The notes: a model not told the origin generated them from the letters alone. A stretch of DNA of 54,689 nt from CBDUQN01 sp965369375 (GCA_965369375.1 CBDUQN010000011.1:1-54689); one strand, 5' to 3'; positions 25,014-34,648 are shown, counted from the stretch's first letter. A program made the numbers and translations.

Positions 25014-25571
25014 ATGCCCCATAGAGTTTGCCCGTGGTGGATAGGGTATTTCCACCTCGGTCCTGTGAGGCGGTTGCTGCAGAATCCGGACAAGATACTA
25101 AAGCCCTATGTCGAGCCCGGCATGACGGTTCTCGATATCGGCCCCGGCATGGGTTTCTTCACTCTGGAACTCGCGCGGTATGTCGGGACCGGGGGGAAGG
25201 TCGTCGCGATAGATCTCCAGGAGAGAATGATCAAGGCCCTCGACAAACGGGCGGCCAGGGCGGGACTCGGCGATCGCATCGATTCGCGGATCTGCGGTAG
25301 CGAACGACTCGGAGTGGACGATCTTGCCGGTAGTATCGATCTCGCCGTGGCCTTCTACGTCGTTCATGAGGTGCCCGACGCGCTCTCTCTCTGCCGGGAG
25401 GTCTACTCCCTGCTTGCCGATACGGGCCGGTTTTATATCGTCGAGCCGGCCGGACGGGTATCCGAGAGCGAATTCGATGAAACGCTGGACATGGCGCGGG
25501 AAGCGGGATTTACCGTCCTGGAGCGGCCTGAAGTCAGAAAGAGCCGGGCCGCCCTCCTCGAGAAGCGCTGA
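25014..25571 (+). CDS. Class I SAM-dependent methyltransferase
   Basis: A 185-aa methyltransferase with the nucleotide-binding motif VLDIGPGMGFFTLELARYVG (about 40-59), motif II-like VVAIDLQERMIKAL, and the post-motif region LAVAFYVVHEVPDA. The closest general type is UbiE/ArsM-like, but it lacks the cysteines of ArsM, so no substrate is proposed. ATG 25014 has a strong GGAGGTGA site. A strong terminator lies about 520 bp downstream at 26092-26143, past a small membrane ORF. The neighbours give no functional hint. Confidence 0.85.
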   Translation: MPHRVCPWWIGYFHLGPVRRLLQNPDKILKPYVEPGMTVLDIGPGMGFFTLELARYVGTGGKVVAIDLQERMIKALDKRAARAGLGDRIDSRICGSERLGVDDLAGSIDLAVAFYVVHEVPDALSLCREVYSLLADTGRFYIVEPAGRVSESEFDETLDMAREAGFTVLERPEVRKSRAALLEKR

Positions 25572-25589
25572 AAACGAAGCGCAACCCTT

Positions 25590-25661
25590 CTGCCTGAACC
25601 TCCGATCAAACGATCGTTCCTTGCGCTGCCTGAACCTCCGATCGAGCGATTCTACCTTGCG
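25590..25661. repeat. Tandem repeat, 36 bp x 2
   Basis: Two adjacent 36-bp copies, each beginning CTGCCTGAACCTCCGATC and ending near TACCTTGCGC/TTCCTTGCG, with a few differences, just past the methyltransferase stop. Within the non-genic stretch 25572-26177 the rest holds a small broken ORF and a terminator. Confidence 0.85.
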
Positions 25662-25839
25662 CATCTTCCTCGATACTTCTCTGTCCCGGTGACGGGTGGC
25701 GCTCGTCGAGGACGATTGGGTACGCAATTTGCATTTATTACCTCCTTAAACGAGGGAGAAATTTATAATCGCATAATTTGTAACTGGTTACGGGGAACGC
25801 TTTCCCGTATGATCGATTTGGCAATCAAGGAGGTGCGAG

Positions 25840-26010
25840 CAGAAAAAGCATACCAGTATTGCGAAATGCTTCCCTCTCTACATCGTGTCGATAATACTGA
25901 TGAGCTTCGTTGTCGGCTTTGTCACGACTCCGGTCCTCTGGATCTGGGGTATGATCGACGCGAACAAGTCCGCAAAGAAGTTAAACATCGAATTGGCCGC
26001 CCACGCGTAG
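25840..26010 (+). pseudogene. Small membrane protein ORF with CAG at the expected start codon
   Basis: A consensus ribosome site AAGGAGGTG (25827-25835) is followed 4 nt later by an in-frame CAG, then AAA AAG. The frame runs 56 codons to TAG 26010: KKHTSIAKCFPLYIVSIILM, then SFVVGFVTTPVLWIWGMIDA, then NKSAKKLNIELAAHA. It has one long or two short hydrophobic segments, and WGMIDANKSAKKLN resembles the end of TM2-like small membrane proteins. An ATG-to-CAG change would explain the loss of the start. Internal GTG 25885 or ATG 25900 lack ribosome sites. A strong terminator follows at 26092. Either a recently broken gene or a sequencing error at the start. Confidence 0.5.
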
Positions 26011-26091
26011 CGTCTATCGGCTCGTTGCTGCATTCCTGAGAACGGAGAGCGGCATGACAAACGCGCGCCGGCCCAAAGACTGTGACACGCG

Positions 26092-26143
26092 GAGGGTCCG
26101 GATGGCATGTCATGAATCGGCATGCCGCCGGACTCTTTTTTTT
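26092..26143 (+). terminator. Rho-independent terminator
   Basis: Stem of GAGGGTCCGG (26092-26101 region) with CCGGACTC (26128-26135), an inner stem GGCATG/CATGCC (26104-26109, 26121-26126) and then eight T (26136-26143). Orientation is plus, serving the methyltransferase/small ORF side, just before the convergent P-type ATPase end at 26178. Confidence 0.85.
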
Positions 26144-26177
26144 GCGCGTGAATGCCCCGTCGCGGGATGTATAGATG

Positions 26178-28874
26178 CTACGCGGATCGTTTCCGGCGGC
26201 CGATTTTCGAGAGCTGTCCGATCACCCAGGGCACGAGACTCATGATGAGAATCAGGATCCAGCCGTTCGGCCCCGGGTCGACGACCTTGAGCACCGTGTT
26301 GAGCCCGGGCAGGTAAACGGCCGCGATGAGCAGCCCCACACATAAGAGCAGCGATCCCCAGATATACCGGTTGCGCGTGATGTCGTTTCGAAAGAAACCG
26401 GAGCCCCGGCCGCGCATGTTGAAGACGTGCCAGAGCTGCGCGAATGCGAGCGTGAGAAACGAGACGGTTACGGCCCGCCGTTCCTCCATGTTCAGCGCCG
26501 CGAGCGCATAACTCAATGCGCCGAGCACCGCTATAGTTATCACAATGCCGTATCCCCCGATTGCGAGCCAGTGATTCTTTGCCAGAACCGGTTCTTTTGG
26601 ATCGCGCGGCGGACGGTTCAGGATACCGGGATCTCCCTCGCCGACGCCTAGGGCGAGTGCCGGGAAAACATCGGTAACGAGATTGAGGAAGAGGATTTGA
26701 AGTGGGAGGATGGGGAGCGGCGCGTTGAACATTGACGCGAGCGCGACGATCATGATCTCGCTCACGTTGCATGAAAGCAGGTACAGTATCGATTTCCGTA
26801 TATTGGCGAAAATGATCCTTCCCTGCTCCACCGCCGCGACGATCGTCGAGAATGCATCGTCTTTGAGAACCATATGGGCCGCCTCGCGTGCCACCTGCGT
26901 GCCGCGCACACCCATCGCCACGCCGATGTCGGCCTTCTTGAGCGCCGGCGCGTCGTTCACCCCATCGCCCGTCATGGCGACGATCGAGCCGTTATCCTGA
27001 TGCAGGGCGATGAGATCGAGTTTCTGCTTCGGGCTCACACGGGCGAAGATCTTGATGTCGAGCAGGCGGCGGCGCTCGTCTGCCGAGAGCGCGTCGAAGC
27101 TCTCGAGATCCTGTCCGTTTATGACCTCCGCGCTCTCTTCGTCGATGAGCCCCACGGCGAGGCCGACGTTGCGCGCCGTGACGGCCTGGTCGCCGGTAAC
27201 CATGATCACCTCGATGCCGGCAGTGCGGCATTGCTCGAGGGATTCGTGCACGTCACTGCGGGGTGGATCGAGCATTCCCACGAGGCCGATAAACTGCAAC
27301 TCTTTGTAAGGCTTCGCCTCGACCGTATCGACTGTCTTTGTGGCAAGGGCGAGGACTCGCAGGCTCCCTTCAGCCATCTCGTTGTTGCGGTTCACCCACC
27401 GCGATCGCTCCTCGTCACCGAACGCTCTTGCGCCGTCACCGGTCATAATCGAAGTGCAGCTTTCGAGGATCGTCTCCGGTGCGCCTTTCACGGCGACGCG
27501 GTACCGCTCGCCGTCTCTATTGAATGTAGCCATCATCTTGACGTCGGAATCGAACGCCTCTTCACGTTCTTCAGGCATGCCTTCGAAATAGTCCTCCCGG
27601 TGGATTCCCGCTTTGGACGCCGCAACGAGGAGGGCGACTTCGAGCGGATCCCCAACCGTTTCGCTCGGATCCCCCGCGTCGCTGCGTGCAATCGTCGCGT
27701 TGTTGCAGAGCACCGAAACGAAAAGAGCTTCGCGCAGAACCGCGTCATCCGCCGCGTCGATGACGGCGCCGTCTCTCACAAACGCTCCAGCACTCCGATC
27801 GCCGTTTCCATTTACCGCGATGTCGCCGGTATCAAGAACGATGCGTGTGACCGTCATGAGACCCTCGGTGAGGGTGCCGGTCTTGTCGGTGCAGATGATA
27901 TTCGTTGCGCCGAGAGTTTCAACGGCGGAGAGGCGGTTGACGAGTGCGTTTCGATGCGCCATCCGCAGCATGCCTCTGGCGAGCGCGATCGTAGCGACGA
28001 TGGGGAGCCCTTCGGGTATGGCGGCCACGGCAAGGGCGATCGATGTCTCTATCATGATCAGAATTTCCTTGCCGGAGATGACCCCCGTCACCGCGATCAG
28101 CACCGCTATGGCCAGTACGGCCCATATAAGCTTGTGCGCAAGCTTGTTGAGCCGTTTCTCGAGGGGCGTGATCTCCTCTTCGGCCTCCTCGACGAGCGTC
28201 GATATCTTTCCGAGCTCGGTGTTCATCCCCGTCGCAACGACGACCGCCTCACCGGTGCCCCTTGTCACGGCCGTTCCCTTGAACAGCATGTTCTTCCTGT
28301 CCGGCAGGTGGGTGTCCTCGCCGAGCGGATCGATGTTCTTTGAGACAGGGAGCGACTCGCCCGTCAGAGGAGCTTCGTCCGCCTGGAGTTTCGCCTCGTA
28401 GATAATTCTGAGGTCGGCGGTGACGATATCACCGCCTTCGAGAATGACGATATCGCCCGGCACGAGCCTCTCCGCGGGGAACTCGTGAACGGTACCGTCA
28501 CGCCGGACCTTTGTCATGACACTGCCGAGACGGTGAAGCGCCTCCATCGAGCGGACGGCACGGAGTTCGGTCACAAATCCTATCGATGCGTTTATGAGAA
28601 TGACGGTGACGATGGCGAAGCCTGCGAGCCAATCGCCGAATGCGAATGACAGCACCGCGGCCGCCGTAAGGAGAGCGATGATGAAGTTCTTGAATTGGTC
28701 GGCGAGAATCGTCCAGGCTCTCCGCTTTTCGGTCTCGCGCAACCGGTTCAGACCGTGTAGCCTGACGCGGCGCCGTACCTCGGCGGCGCTGAGACCCGTT
28801 TCCGCCGTTACACCGAGCTCGCCGAGAATCGTGTCTCCGGCACTGGCCCATGGATTTTCGGGAAGTATCCTCAT
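26178..28874 (-). CDS. P2-type cation-transporting ATPase (Ca2+/PMR1-like)
   Basis: Membrane cation pump of about 898 aa. Motifs in order: actuator LTGESLPVSK, transmembrane AAIPEGLPIVATIALARGM, phosphorylation site CTDKTGTLTEG, nucleotide-domain VAVKGAPETIL, hinge TGDGVNDAPALKKADIGVAMG, and C-terminal helices with FLNLVTDVFPALALGVGEGD. The PEGLP motif and N-terminal GLSAAEVRRR region place it in the P2 group (Ca2+ or Na+). The frame is open to a TTG at 28907; ATG 28874 (or 28883) fits the family start (MRILPENPWA), though no strong ribosome site is seen. It stands alone on its strand. Confidence 0.93.
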   Translation of the reverse strand: MRILPENPWASAGDTILGELGVTAETGLSAAEVRRRVRLHGLNRLRETEKRRAWTILADQFKNFIIALLTAAAVLSFAFGDWLAGFAIVTVILINASIGFVTELRAVRSMEALHRLGSVMTKVRRDGTVHEFPAERLVPGDIVILEGGDIVTADLRIIYEAKLQADEAPLTGESLPVSKNIDPLGEDTHLPDRKNMLFKGTAVTRGTGEAVVVATGMNTELGKISTLVEEAEEEITPLEKRLNKLAHKLIWAVLAIAVLIAVTGVISGKEILIMIETSIALAVAAIPEGLPIVATIALARGMLRMAHRNALVNRLSAVETLGATNIICTDKTGTLTEGLMTVTRIVLDTGDIAVNGNGDRSAGAFVRDGAVIDAADDAVLREALFVSVLCNNATIARSDAGDPSETVGDPLEVALLVAASKAGIHREDYFEGMPEEREEAFDSDVKMMATFNRDGERYRVAVKGAPETILESCTSIMTGDGARAFGDEERSRWVNRNNEMAEGSLRVLALATKTVDTVEAKPYKELQFIGLVGMLDPPRSDVHESLEQCRTAGIEVIMVTGDQAVTARNVGLAVGLIDEESAEVINGQDLESFDALSADERRRLLDIKIFARVSPKQKLDLIALHQDNGSIVAMTGDGVNDAPALKKADIGVAMGVRGTQVAREAAHMVLKDDAFSTIVAAVEQGRIIFANIRKSILYLLSCNVSEIMIVALASMFNAPLPILPLQILFLNLVTDVFPALALGVGEGDPGILNRPPRDPKEPVLAKNHWLAIGGYGIVITIAVLGALSYALAALNMEERRAVTVSFLTLAFAQLWHVFNMRGRGSGFFRNDITRNRYIWGSLLLCVGLLIAAVYLPGLNTVLKVVDPGPNGWILILIMSLVPWVIGQLSKIGRRKRSA

Positions 28875-29042
28875 AGAGCACATATGATAGTGATTTTGGC
28901 TCTGCAATCAAGGAATGTTTGAGAAAAGATGCGGCGAATGCGTTGGAGCGGCGAATAGTGAGAAGTTTATTCTTGAGAAAACATGTGGTGAACGGGATGC
29001 AGTGAACAGGGCAGGGGGGTAGGGAGGATAGGGATGATTTGC

Positions 29043-29071
29043 TTGATTTTGGAGGGAAAATCGTTTATAAT
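29043..29071 (+). promoter_or_regulatory. Sigma70-type promoter of the acidic lipoprotein gene
   Basis: TTGATT, 17 nt, TATAAT, ending about 61 nt before ATG 29133. The -10 box is perfect. The rest of 28908-29132 shows no gene I can support. Confidence 0.7.
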
Positions 29072-29132
29072 GGTTCTTACATTCGGCAAACGAGTTAAGA
29101 CTTTTTACTTCGACCTCGAAGGGAGATGAGAA

Positions 29133-30299
29133 ATGGGAAAGCACCAAAAGCTCGGTCTTGCAGTTATAGCGCTGCTCGCTCTCTTTGTAATCGTGAGTTG
29201 TGAGAATGCAACTTCGCCGCAGGGAGAGGGCTCTTTTGACTTTGCATCCGGCTATATGTTCCAGGATGGAAGAGATTCCCTCGATTTTCATAGCGGTAAC
29301 GGAATGTGCGGCGATCTCGATACACTCATTCTTGTCAAATCGCACTGTGATACGGCGCTCATATATGCGCTCATCGGCGGGGGTAGCGATTCTGTCGAAT
29401 GTTCATGCGACTCGGTCGGTGATCCGGAATCCCCGGCACTTCCCGTTACGACGCAGTGCGATTTCGATTCGTTGGGTCACTTCGAGTACTATTTCGAGCT
29501 TCCGCAGTATTTCAAGGATGTGCAACTCGATTTATGGGTAATTGCGGATGATGGAGCTCGGATTTATATTAACGGTGCATTCATCAAGCAAGTCGATTTG
29601 TTCGAGACCCTTTCGCCCACTATCAACTATCCTATGGGTCATTACGTTAAAATATCAGGTGACAGTGCGATCGATCGGCTATTTGTCGAAGGCAAAAACG
29701 TGCTCGCCTTCGACGTCGTCAACACGGGAACGGGATTCTATGGCGATCCCGTTGCGCGGGCCGATTCGGCCGACTGCATGTATGTCGAGTTCTGGGGCCG
29801 GGTGGTGTACGAGATCGAAGAGCCGTGTGAGGTCGAGATTGATATCAAGCCCGGCAGCAACTGCAATCCGATCAATTGCAAGAAGATGAAAGGGGTCATC
29901 CCGGTCGCGATACTGACGACCGACTGCTTCGATGCCATGGATGTAGATCATACAACGGTGCGCTTCGGTCCAGATGAAGCGATGGAGACGCACTACAACA
30001 AGCACGGCATGAAACGACACGAGAGTGACGTCGACTGCGACGGTGATATCGACCTCGTTTTCCATTTTCGCGGCTACGAGACGGGCATCGTCTGCGGGGA
30101 TACGGTCGTCACGCTCAAGGGCATGACATTCGGCGGTGATGCATTCGAAGCAACTGATGTGATCCGCACCGTTCCCGGCCCTCCCGATTCTACCGATTGC
30201 GGGTGCGACGACGACGATGATGACGATTGTGATTATGAAGACGATTGTGACGATGATGACAAGAATGATGAGAAGATTAATACTGATACGCATTCATAA
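29133..30299 (+). CDS. Lipoprotein with FCB-type calcium-like repeat domain and Asp-rich tail
   Basis: Secreted surface lipoprotein of 388 aa; the signal ends FVIVSC (lipobox). The middle part (about 95-230) resembles a PA14/beta-sandwich segment (LWVIADDGARIYINGAF). Residues 230-340 match a common module in environmental FCB and candidate-phylum proteins: VEIDIKPGSNCNPINCKKMK, VIPVAILTTDCFDAMDVD, TVRFGP and DVDCDGDIDLVFHF. The tail is extremely acidic with interspersed Cys (CGCDDDDDDDCDYEDDCDDDD), unusual and possibly metal-binding. GAAGGGAGATG gives the ribosome site, and a strong terminator follows. Function unknown. Confidence 0.8.
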   Translation: MGKHQKLGLAVIALLALFVIVSCENATSPQGEGSFDFASGYMFQDGRDSLDFHSGNGMCGDLDTLILVKSHCDTALIYALIGGGSDSVECSCDSVGDPESPALPVTTQCDFDSLGHFEYYFELPQYFKDVQLDLWVIADDGARIYINGAFIKQVDLFETLSPTINYPMGHYVKISGDSAIDRLFVEGKNVLAFDVVNTGTGFYGDPVARADSADCMYVEFWGRVVYEIEEPCEVEIDIKPGSNCNPINCKKMKGVIPVAILTTDCFDAMDVDHTTVRFGPDEAMETHYNKHGMKRHESDVDCDGDIDLVFHFRGYETGIVCGDTVVTLKGMTFGGDAFEATDVIRTVPGPPDSTDCGCDDDDDDDCDYEDDCDDDDKNDEKINTDTHS

Positions 30300-30345
30300 T
30301 CGCAAATCAATCATGTCCGGGATTTATCGACGTATCATAGATGAG

Positions 30346-30380
30346 AATGAGGGGCCTGCCCGGCGGCGGGCCCCTCATTT
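30346..30380 (+). terminator. Rho-independent terminator of the acidic lipoprotein gene
   Basis: Perfect 11-bp stem AATGAGGGGCC / GGCCCCTCATT with a GC-rich inner loop that can pair GCC/GGC, followed by a short T run. The symmetrical ends may stop transcription from either side. Confidence 0.8.
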
Positions 30381-30513
30381 GTCTTTCGCGAGTATTTGTT
30401 TGCTCTTCCCGGCCGCGTTGTTCTAGTATCTCCTCATTCGTTGATCCAATGTGATATAAATCGGTCAAATATCAAGGTTATCGATTGGAAGGCTCTTTCC
30501 TTCGAGGTGCACC

Positions 30514-31260
30514 GTGATTCGGGCCATGATTTTCGATCTCGACGGCACGCTTGTTCAGACCGAAAAGCTCAAGGCGCTCTCATATGCCCGGGCGGCTGTG
30601 GAGCTGTGTCCACGCTCGATCACCGAGGAAGAGGTGATCGAAGCCTTCAAGGAGGTCGTGGGACGCGCGCGGCGTGAGGTCGCCGAAGCGCTTATGGAAC
30701 GCTTCGACCTCGGACAGGAGGCCGGGAAACGAATTGAGGAATTCGGTGTCGCCGCTCCGTGGGATGCGTTCGTCCGGATTCGCCTTCGGATATATGACGA
30801 GATAATTGCGGACCCGGATATGATTCGCAGTAACCAGTGGCCGCACAACATGGAGCTGCTGCGGACGGCCAGGGAGGCCGAATGCCGGGTGGCCCTCGCC
30901 ACAATGTCTTCCGGCATGCAGGCAAACCGGGTGCTCGAGATTCTCGGGCTCGCCGATGCATTTGATTTTGTCGCTTCGCGTGACGATGTTGAGCAGGGGA
31001 AGCCCGATCCGGAAATTTACCAACTCGTTTCCCGGGAGCTCGGCGTCCCGCCGAGAGAATGTCTCGTGATCGAGGATTCACCATCCGGCGTGCGGGCCGC
31101 CCTCGCGGCCGGGATGTGGTGTATAGCGGTTACCACGCCGTTTACCCGCGGTCGGATTCACGGAGAAAAGCTCCTCGCGAAGCGCTGGATCGTGGACGAG
31201 CCCGGCGAGCTCTTCTCCACGGTAGAACGGCTCGTGACGGAGCGGATGGAGGAAAGATGA
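30514..31260 (+). CDS. HAD-superfamily hydrolase (beta-phosphoglucomutase/phosphoglycolate phosphatase-like)
   Basis: Cytoplasmic phosphatase or phosphomutase of 248 aa. Motif I is FDLDGTLVQTEK (nucleophile Asp near residue 8), motif II is ALATMSSG, and motif III/IV is KPDPEIY with VIEDSPSGVRAALAAGMW. The helical cap lies between residues 18 and 90. GTG 30514 is taken as start because GAGGTG precedes it at a proper distance; ATG 30526 is the alternative. Its TGA overlaps the ATG of the next gene (31257-31260), so the two are coupled. The substrate cannot be told. Confidence 0.9.
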   Translation: MIRAMIFDLDGTLVQTEKLKALSYARAAVELCPRSITEEEVIEAFKEVVGRARREVAEALMERFDLGQEAGKRIEEFGVAAPWDAFVRIRLRIYDEIIADPDMIRSNQWPHNMELLRTAREAECRVALATMSSGMQANRVLEILGLADAFDFVASRDDVEQGKPDPEIYQLVSRELGVPPRECLVIEDSPSGVRAALAAGMWCIAVTTPFTRGRIHGEKLLAKRWIVDEPGELFSTVERLVTERMEER

Positions 31261-31691
31261 GAAAATTTGCAATCCTCTCTATGAGCGTAATGTTTATCGC
31301 GGCCTGTACGGAGGGCTCCCCCGATGTCGATCGCGTATCCGCCGAAATACGGGGGATCATCGATCAGCAGCAGATGCTCTGGAATGAAGGGGATTTCGAG
31401 GGATTCATGGGGTACTACTGGCGGAGCGAGGATTTCGTATTTCAGTCGGGTAACAAACGGTTGCAGGGATGGGAAGAGCTCCTTTCGATGTACAGGAGAA
31501 AATACTCGGGTGAAAACAGGGGCATCCTCGAATTCACGGGAATCGAGGTTATGGTCCTGTCCCGCGAAGATGCCTACGTGACCGGCCGGTGGCGGGTGAG
31601 CCTGGCGGATACGACGAAGGAGGGGCTCTTTACGTTGATTTTCAAGAAGATGGATGATGGATGGAGGATAATCCACGATCACTCTTCGTAG
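31257..31691 (+). CDS. DUF4440/SnoaL-like (NTF2 fold) lipoprotein
   Basis: Lipoprotein of 144 aa with signal MRKFAILSMSVMFIAAC and an NTF2-like domain: IRGIIDQQQMLWNEGDFEGF, WRSEDFVFQSGNKRLQGW, LVLSREDAYVTGRWRV-like strands and the closing LFTLIFKKMDDGWRIIHDHS. The WRIIHDH end is diagnostic of the DUF4440/SnoaL-like group. The longer open frame starting 31059 is ignored because the ATG at 31257 overlaps the HAD stop and begins a clean lipoprotein signal. Function is unknown; such proteins often bind small molecules. Confidence 0.85.
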   Translation: MRKFAILSMSVMFIAACTEGSPDVDRVSAEIRGIIDQQQMLWNEGDFEGFMGYYWRSEDFVFQSGNKRLQGWEELLSMYRRKYSGENRGILEFTGIEVMVLSREDAYVTGRWRVSLADTTKEGLFTLIFKKMDDGWRIIHDHSS

Positions 31692-31888
31692 CAAACCCGC
31701 CCCCGGAACGTAACGGGCGCCGATTCGTCCTCGGCAGCCCCTCGGTGGGTCATTCCAAATTATCAAAATAAGATTGCTTTTTCGTGAAACATTACCTAAA
31801 TTCTCTACGTTTTACAGTAATGCAACTACTCGCGCTGGTACAGCTATGCCCTAAATCAGCTATTTAGAACTCAAAGGGAGGTGTCTAA

Positions 31889-34615
31889 ATGAAAAAGGTT
31901 ATGTTAGTGCTGTTCGTTGCTTTACTTATGGCGGGCGGCACGGTGGCGCAGCAGCTCGATTATCTCGATAAGCTGCCGCCGATGATCGATCGGGAGACCT
32001 TCTTCGGCGATCCAGAGATCGCCGGAGGTCAGATCTCTCCCGACGGCAAGTTCATCACGTTCCTCAAGCCGTACGGCGATTACCTGAACATTTGGGTCAA
32101 GGGGGTAGACGAGCCGTTCGATGCGGCGCGTCCGATAACGGCCGATACGGTGCGTTCGGTAACCGGGTACAGCTGGACGTGGGACAGCAAGTTCATCATC
32201 TACGTCCAGGACAAGGGCGGAAACGAGAATTACCACGCCTACGCCGTCAATCCCTACGCGAAGGCCGCTTCGGGGCAGGATGTTCCCGAGGCCCGCGATC
32301 TCACGCCGATCGATGGCGTAAGGGCGATGTTCTACGGCGGCTCGAAGAAGGAGCCCGATATCGTCTACATCGGCCTCAACGACCGCGACGAGCGGTATCA
32401 TGATCTCTACCGCCTCGAGATCTCCACGGGCAAGCGGACGTTGCTGAGAGAGAACAACGATAATATCGCCAGGTGGATCTTCGACCTCGACGGCAAGCTG
32501 CGGCTCGCGTCGCGCATTACCGACGACGGCGGATCCGAGATCCTCCGTATCGACGGTGACGAGTTCACGTCGATCTACCGGACGACCAACGAGGAGAATG
32601 CAGGGGTTTTCCGTTTCCATAAGGACGGCAAGCGGATCTATCTCATGACGAACAAGGGTGACGACATCAATCTCAGCCGTCTTGTCCTCCTCGACGTCGA
32701 GACGCTCGAAGAAGAGTTCGTCGAATCGGATCCCAAGAACGAGGTCGATTTCGGCGGCGCCGATTTCTCCAATGCAACAGACGAGCTGATCGCCACCTAT
32801 TACGTCGGCGATCGGATGCGCATTTACTTCCACAACAAAGAGTACAAGAAGGCCTACAAGAAGCTGAAGAAAAAGCTGCCAAAGGGCGACGTCTACTTCG
32901 GCTCCGCGACCCTCGACGACCGGTACTGGATGGTGACGGTGACGAAAGACACCGATCCCGGCGCCCGGTACCTCTTCGATATGGAGACCGGCGAGGTCGA
33001 GTTCCTCTACCGTCCGCGCCCCAAGCTGCCGAGCGAGCATCTCGCGGAGATGAAGCCGGTCACGTACAAGTCGCGTGACGGCCTCACCATTCACGCATAT
33101 CTCACTGTGCCGAAGGGCATCAAGGCGAAGAATCTTCCCGTCGTCGTCCACCCGCACGGTGGTCCGTGGTATCGTGATTCGTGGGGATACAGCGGGTATG
33201 TGCAGTTCTTCGCGAACCGCGGCTATGCCGTCTTCCAGCCGAACTTCCGCGGATCGACGGGCTACGGCAAGGATTTCCTCAATGCGGCGAAGCGCGAATG
33301 GGGAGACAAGATGCAGGATGACATCACCGACGGCGTGGAATATCTCATCAAGAAAGGGATCGCCGATCCGGACAAGGTCGCGATATTCGGCGGTTCGTAC
33401 GGCGGATACGCGACGCTCGCGGGCCTCGCATTTACGCCCGATCTCTATGCGTGCGGCGTCGATTACGTCGGTGTCTCGAACATGCTGACCTTCCTAAATT
33501 CGATCCCGCCGTACTGGGAAGCGTTTCGCGCCTATCTCAACGAGCATGTCGGCGATCCCAACAATCCGGAGGACGTCGAGAGGCTCAAGCGTCAGTCACC
33601 GCTCTTCTCGGCCGACAAGATCACCGCTCCCCTTCTCGTCGTGCAGGGCGCCAACGACCCGCGCGTGAAGAAGCCGGAGAGCGATCAGATCGTTGTCGCG
33701 ATGCGCGACCTCGGACGCGACGTCGAGTACATGATCGCCGAAGACGAGGGACACGGTTTCCTCGGCGAGCAGAACCGGATGGCGATGACCGTCGCGATGG
33801 AGAAGTTCTTCTCCAAGCATCTCGGCGGCCGTTTCCAGGAAGATATCAATCCCGAAACGAAAAAGAAGCTCGACGAGCTGATGGTCGACGTCGCCTCGGT
33901 GACGATCGAGGAGCCGGCCGCGGATCCCGAGAAGGCGATGACGGCGCCGCTCCCCAAGGTCGATCCGGGCATCGTTTCGCCGATGAAGGCGGCATACAAG
34001 GGCAGCGTGAACGTCATGGGGCAGGATATTACACTCGATATCCAACGGTTGTATGAGGAGATAGAGGTCGACGGCAAGCCGGTCTGGCGCATCGTTACGA
34101 GCCAGGAGAGCCCGCGCGGCGTCGCAGCCGATACGTTCATCCTCGACTACAAGACGCTCGTGCCGATAAAGCGCAGCGCAAGCCAGGGCCAGATCAAGAT
34201 ACGGGTCGATTACACGAAGGATTCGATCAAGGGCACGATCGACATGGGCGGCAACGAGATGCCGATCGACATGGAGCTGCCGGCGCCGGTGTTCGGCGAG
34301 GAGACGGCTATGCTTTTTGCCATCGAGGCGCTGCCGCTCGCTGAAGGATACATGACGACGCTGCGCACCTACGATCTCATGAGCGGTAAGGTGCGGCCGA
34401 TGGCGCTGGAAGTGACCGGTATGGAGACGGTCACCGTTCCGGCCGGTTCGTACGAGACCTACAAGATCGAGCTCAAGCAGCTCGACGGCGGACCGGACAA
34501 CGCGACGATATTTGTGAGCGAGAAGGACCCGCGGTGTCTCGTGCGCGGCACATTCCAGCTGCCGGCGCAGGCGGGCGGCGGGACGTTCACACTCGAGCTC
34601 AGCGACACGCAGTAA
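31889..34615 (+). CDS. S9 family peptidase with C-terminal DUF3108-like domain, exported
   Basis: Secreted serine peptidase of 908 aa. A signal peptide (VLFVALLMAGGTVAQ) precedes a beta-propeller (about 40-380) and an S9 hydrolase domain with Ser503 (GGSYGGYATLAG), Asp590 (GANDPRV) and His622 (DEGHGF). After about residue 690 comes an extra ~220-residue beta-rich domain (YKGSVNVMGQDITLDIQRLY, VPAGSYETYKIELKQLDGGP), of the DUF3108 kind found in periplasmic proteins. That addition is not in the first S9 gene of the window. A strong GGGAGGTG site precedes ATG 31889 and a terminator follows at 34649. Substrate unknown. Confidence 0.93.
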   Translation: MKKVMLVLFVALLMAGGTVAQQLDYLDKLPPMIDRETFFGDPEIAGGQISPDGKFITFLKPYGDYLNIWVKGVDEPFDAARPITADTVRSVTGYSWTWDSKFIIYVQDKGGNENYHAYAVNPYAKAASGQDVPEARDLTPIDGVRAMFYGGSKKEPDIVYIGLNDRDERYHDLYRLEISTGKRTLLRENNDNIARWIFDLDGKLRLASRITDDGGSEILRIDGDEFTSIYRTTNEENAGVFRFHKDGKRIYLMTNKGDDINLSRLVLLDVETLEEEFVESDPKNEVDFGGADFSNATDELIATYYVGDRMRIYFHNKEYKKAYKKLKKKLPKGDVYFGSATLDDRYWMVTVTKDTDPGARYLFDMETGEVEFLYRPRPKLPSEHLAEMKPVTYKSRDGLTIHAYLTVPKGIKAKNLPVVVHPHGGPWYRDSWGYSGYVQFFANRGYAVFQPNFRGSTGYGKDFLNAAKREWGDKMQDDITDGVEYLIKKGIADPDKVAIFGGSYGGYATLAGLAFTPDLYACGVDYVGVSNMLTFLNSIPPYWEAFRAYLNEHVGDPNNPEDVERLKRQSPLFSADKITAPLLVVQGANDPRVKKPESDQIVVAMRDLGRDVEYMIAEDEGHGFLGEQNRMAMTVAMEKFFSKHLGGRFQEDINPETKKKLDELMVDVASVTIEEPAADPEKAMTAPLPKVDPGIVSPMKAAYKGSVNVMGQDITLDIQRLYEEIEVDGKPVWRIVTSQESPRGVAADTFILDYKTLVPIKRSASQGQIKIRVDYTKDSIKGTIDMGGNEMPIDMELPAPVFGEETAMLFAIEALPLAEGYMTTLRTYDLMSGKVRPMALEVTGMETVTVPAGSYETYKIELKQLDGGPDNATIFVSEKDPRCLVRGTFQLPAQAGGGTFTLELSDTQ

Positions 34616-34648
34616 CCTGACGTGTCTTTGCAGCAGGACTGTTTAGCA

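Noticed and set aside
28908..29345. Minus-strand open frame of 145 codons upstream of the P-type ATPase
   Set aside because: It overlaps the promoter and start of the acidic lipoprotein gene, has no ribosome site or domain, and contains low-complexity Pro/Ser residues.
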